34,432 bases of DNA from Bradyrhizobium sp. NAS96.2 (lineage in GTDB: Bacteria; Pseudomonadota; Alphaproteobacteria; Rhizobiales; Xanthobacteraceae). Numbering within the stretch: the stretch's first letter is position 1; each line of letters starts with the position of its first letter. The stretch spans positions 1 to 34,432 of the forward strand of contig NZ_LGHK01000031.1 of the NCBI RefSeq assembly GCF_001908235.1, given 5' to 3'. The notes below the pieces were generated by a model. The model saw nothing but the letters and a program-made list of their open reading frames with translations. It had not been told where the DNA came from and searched no databases. Shown here piece by piece: positions 33,915 to 34,432 of the stretch. A program made the position numbers and the translations under genes.

Positions 33915-34249
33915 ACACCTTCACTTCATCATCGCTTGTCGCGCCATGTTTGTGGTTCTGAGTTAATCAGGACCACAAACGGGCGCGTTTGCTTGCAATC
34001 GATAATTGGCCTGACATACCGTTTTGTCGGGCAGCAAGGCGATTCGCGGCGAGCCGGCGTAGCGTGATGACAGGTGCGACGCCACCTGTGATCACGCTGC
34101 ATTGGGCGACACGAAGCTTGCAGAAAGGCCTCGGGCGGGCGTGATCTGGGGACAAGTCGGGCGGGAGCAATGAAAATCTCCGCCCGCATCATCGGAACCG
34201 GCGAATCCTCTCGGGCTTGATGTAAAATAGTTTCGATGTGGAGTCGGAG
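33915..34249. other. Intergenic region between tolC and the PopZ-like gene
   Basis: 335 bases. It holds the tolC stem-loop near its left end, a -10-like TAAAAT (34223-34228) before the next gene, and a GGAG ribosome-binding site near 34244. Open frames on the minus strand here look like shadows. Nothing else is recognised. Confidence 0.5.
33948..33980 (+). terminator. 14-bp stem-loop after tolC
   Basis: Arms 33948-33961 and 33967-33980 pair over 14 positions, 13 Watson-Crick and one G-T wobble, with a 5-base loop. It begins 33 bases after the tolC stop. It is the longest regular hairpin in the window, but no U-run follows immediately. Confidence 0.6.
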
Positions 34250-34432
34250 ATGACGCAACCTGCGAAGGTCCAAGAACCCTCGATGGAGGAGATCCTGGCG
34301 TCGATCCGTCGCATCATTGCCGACGACGAGGCAAAGCCGGGTGCGGGCGAGAAGCCGGCTGCTGCTGCTCCGCCGCCGAAGGCCGACCCCGCGCCACCAC
34401 CGGCAGCCAAGCCCGCGATGAAGAGCCCGCCG
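34250..34432 (+). CDS. popZ: PopZ/DUF2497-family polar organising protein, 5' part
   Basis: The first 61 codons, cut by the right edge. The N-terminal helix EPSMEEILASIRRIIADDEA is the DUF2497/PopZ signature used for client binding. It is followed by a Pro/Ala/Lys-rich, disordered linker (PAAAAPPPKADPAPPPAAKPA) as in PopZ. PopZ forms a polar matrix that anchors the chromosome origin and polarity factors. The C-terminal oligomerisation helices lie outside the window, so the assignment rests on the N-terminus. ATG 34250 follows GGAG. Confidence 0.85.
   Translation, partial: MTQPAKVQEPSMEEILASIRRIIADDEAKPGAGEKPAAAAPPPKADPAPPPAAKPAMKSPP

Noticed and set aside
1..34432. Defence system, prophage, integron or CRISPR array
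   Set aside because: I found no integrase, transposase, phage, toxin-antitoxin or restriction gene and no regularly spaced repeats. Both tRNA genes lack a visible downstream duplicate of their 3' ends.

Overview
The window is about 34.4 kb of high-GC chromosomal DNA from an alphaproteobacterium, most likely Bradyrhizobium, Rhodopseudomonas or a close relative. This rests on the combination of an AapJQMP amino-acid transporter, a Tad/Cpa pilus locus, a PopZ-type (DUF2497) protein, a DUF1772 protein, tRNAs with encoded CCA, and an intergenic palindrome of a type I associate with Bradyrhizobium genomes. Most of the window is ordinary core or semi-core sequence. I see no transposase, phage gene, CRISPR array or rRNA.

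Layout, left to right: the 3' end of a polyprenyl-phosphate GT2 glycosyltransferase coupled to a small LAB_N membrane protein (2-891); an M23 endopeptidase-family protein (1094-2899) convergent with a Na/Pi cotransporter (2921-4603, minus); a single-domain PilZ protein (4936-5181); a TadD-like TPR lipoprotein (5322-6146) convergent with the cpaB-cpaC-cpaD-cpaE pilus operon (10490 to 6171, minus); a MetC-type trans-sulfuration enzyme (minus); the complete aapJQMP uptake operon (12308-16823); cysteine synthase (minus); and an RND efflux operon made of a NodT-type channel, an MdtA-like adaptor and two different RND pump subunits (18520-27723). Then come a DTW-domain tRNA-modification gene, tRNA-Cys, a 60-aa orphan, a divergent TetR/DUF1772 pair, a frameshifted secreted-protein relic, tRNA-Asn, a 59-aa orphan, a Pcm-like methyltransferase, TolC, and the start of a PopZ-family gene cut by the right edge.

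Functional themes are the cell envelope and polarity (lipid carrier glycosylation, M23 protein, Tad pili, PilZ c-di-GMP sensing, PopZ), amino-acid uptake with sulfur amino-acid metabolism (Aap, MetC, CysK), and export (RND pump, TolC).

No obviously new multi-gene system is visible. The points most worth following are: two near-identical 21-bp imperfect palindromes between the TetR and DUF1772 genes; a secreted-protein gene broken by a frameshift; an AapM permease with about 120-130 extra hydrophobic residues; an M23 protein whose last zinc ligand is Tyr; a CtrA-like palindrome upstream of tadD; and a palindromic repeat between aapP and cysK. All family assignments come from reading the sequence, with no database search.
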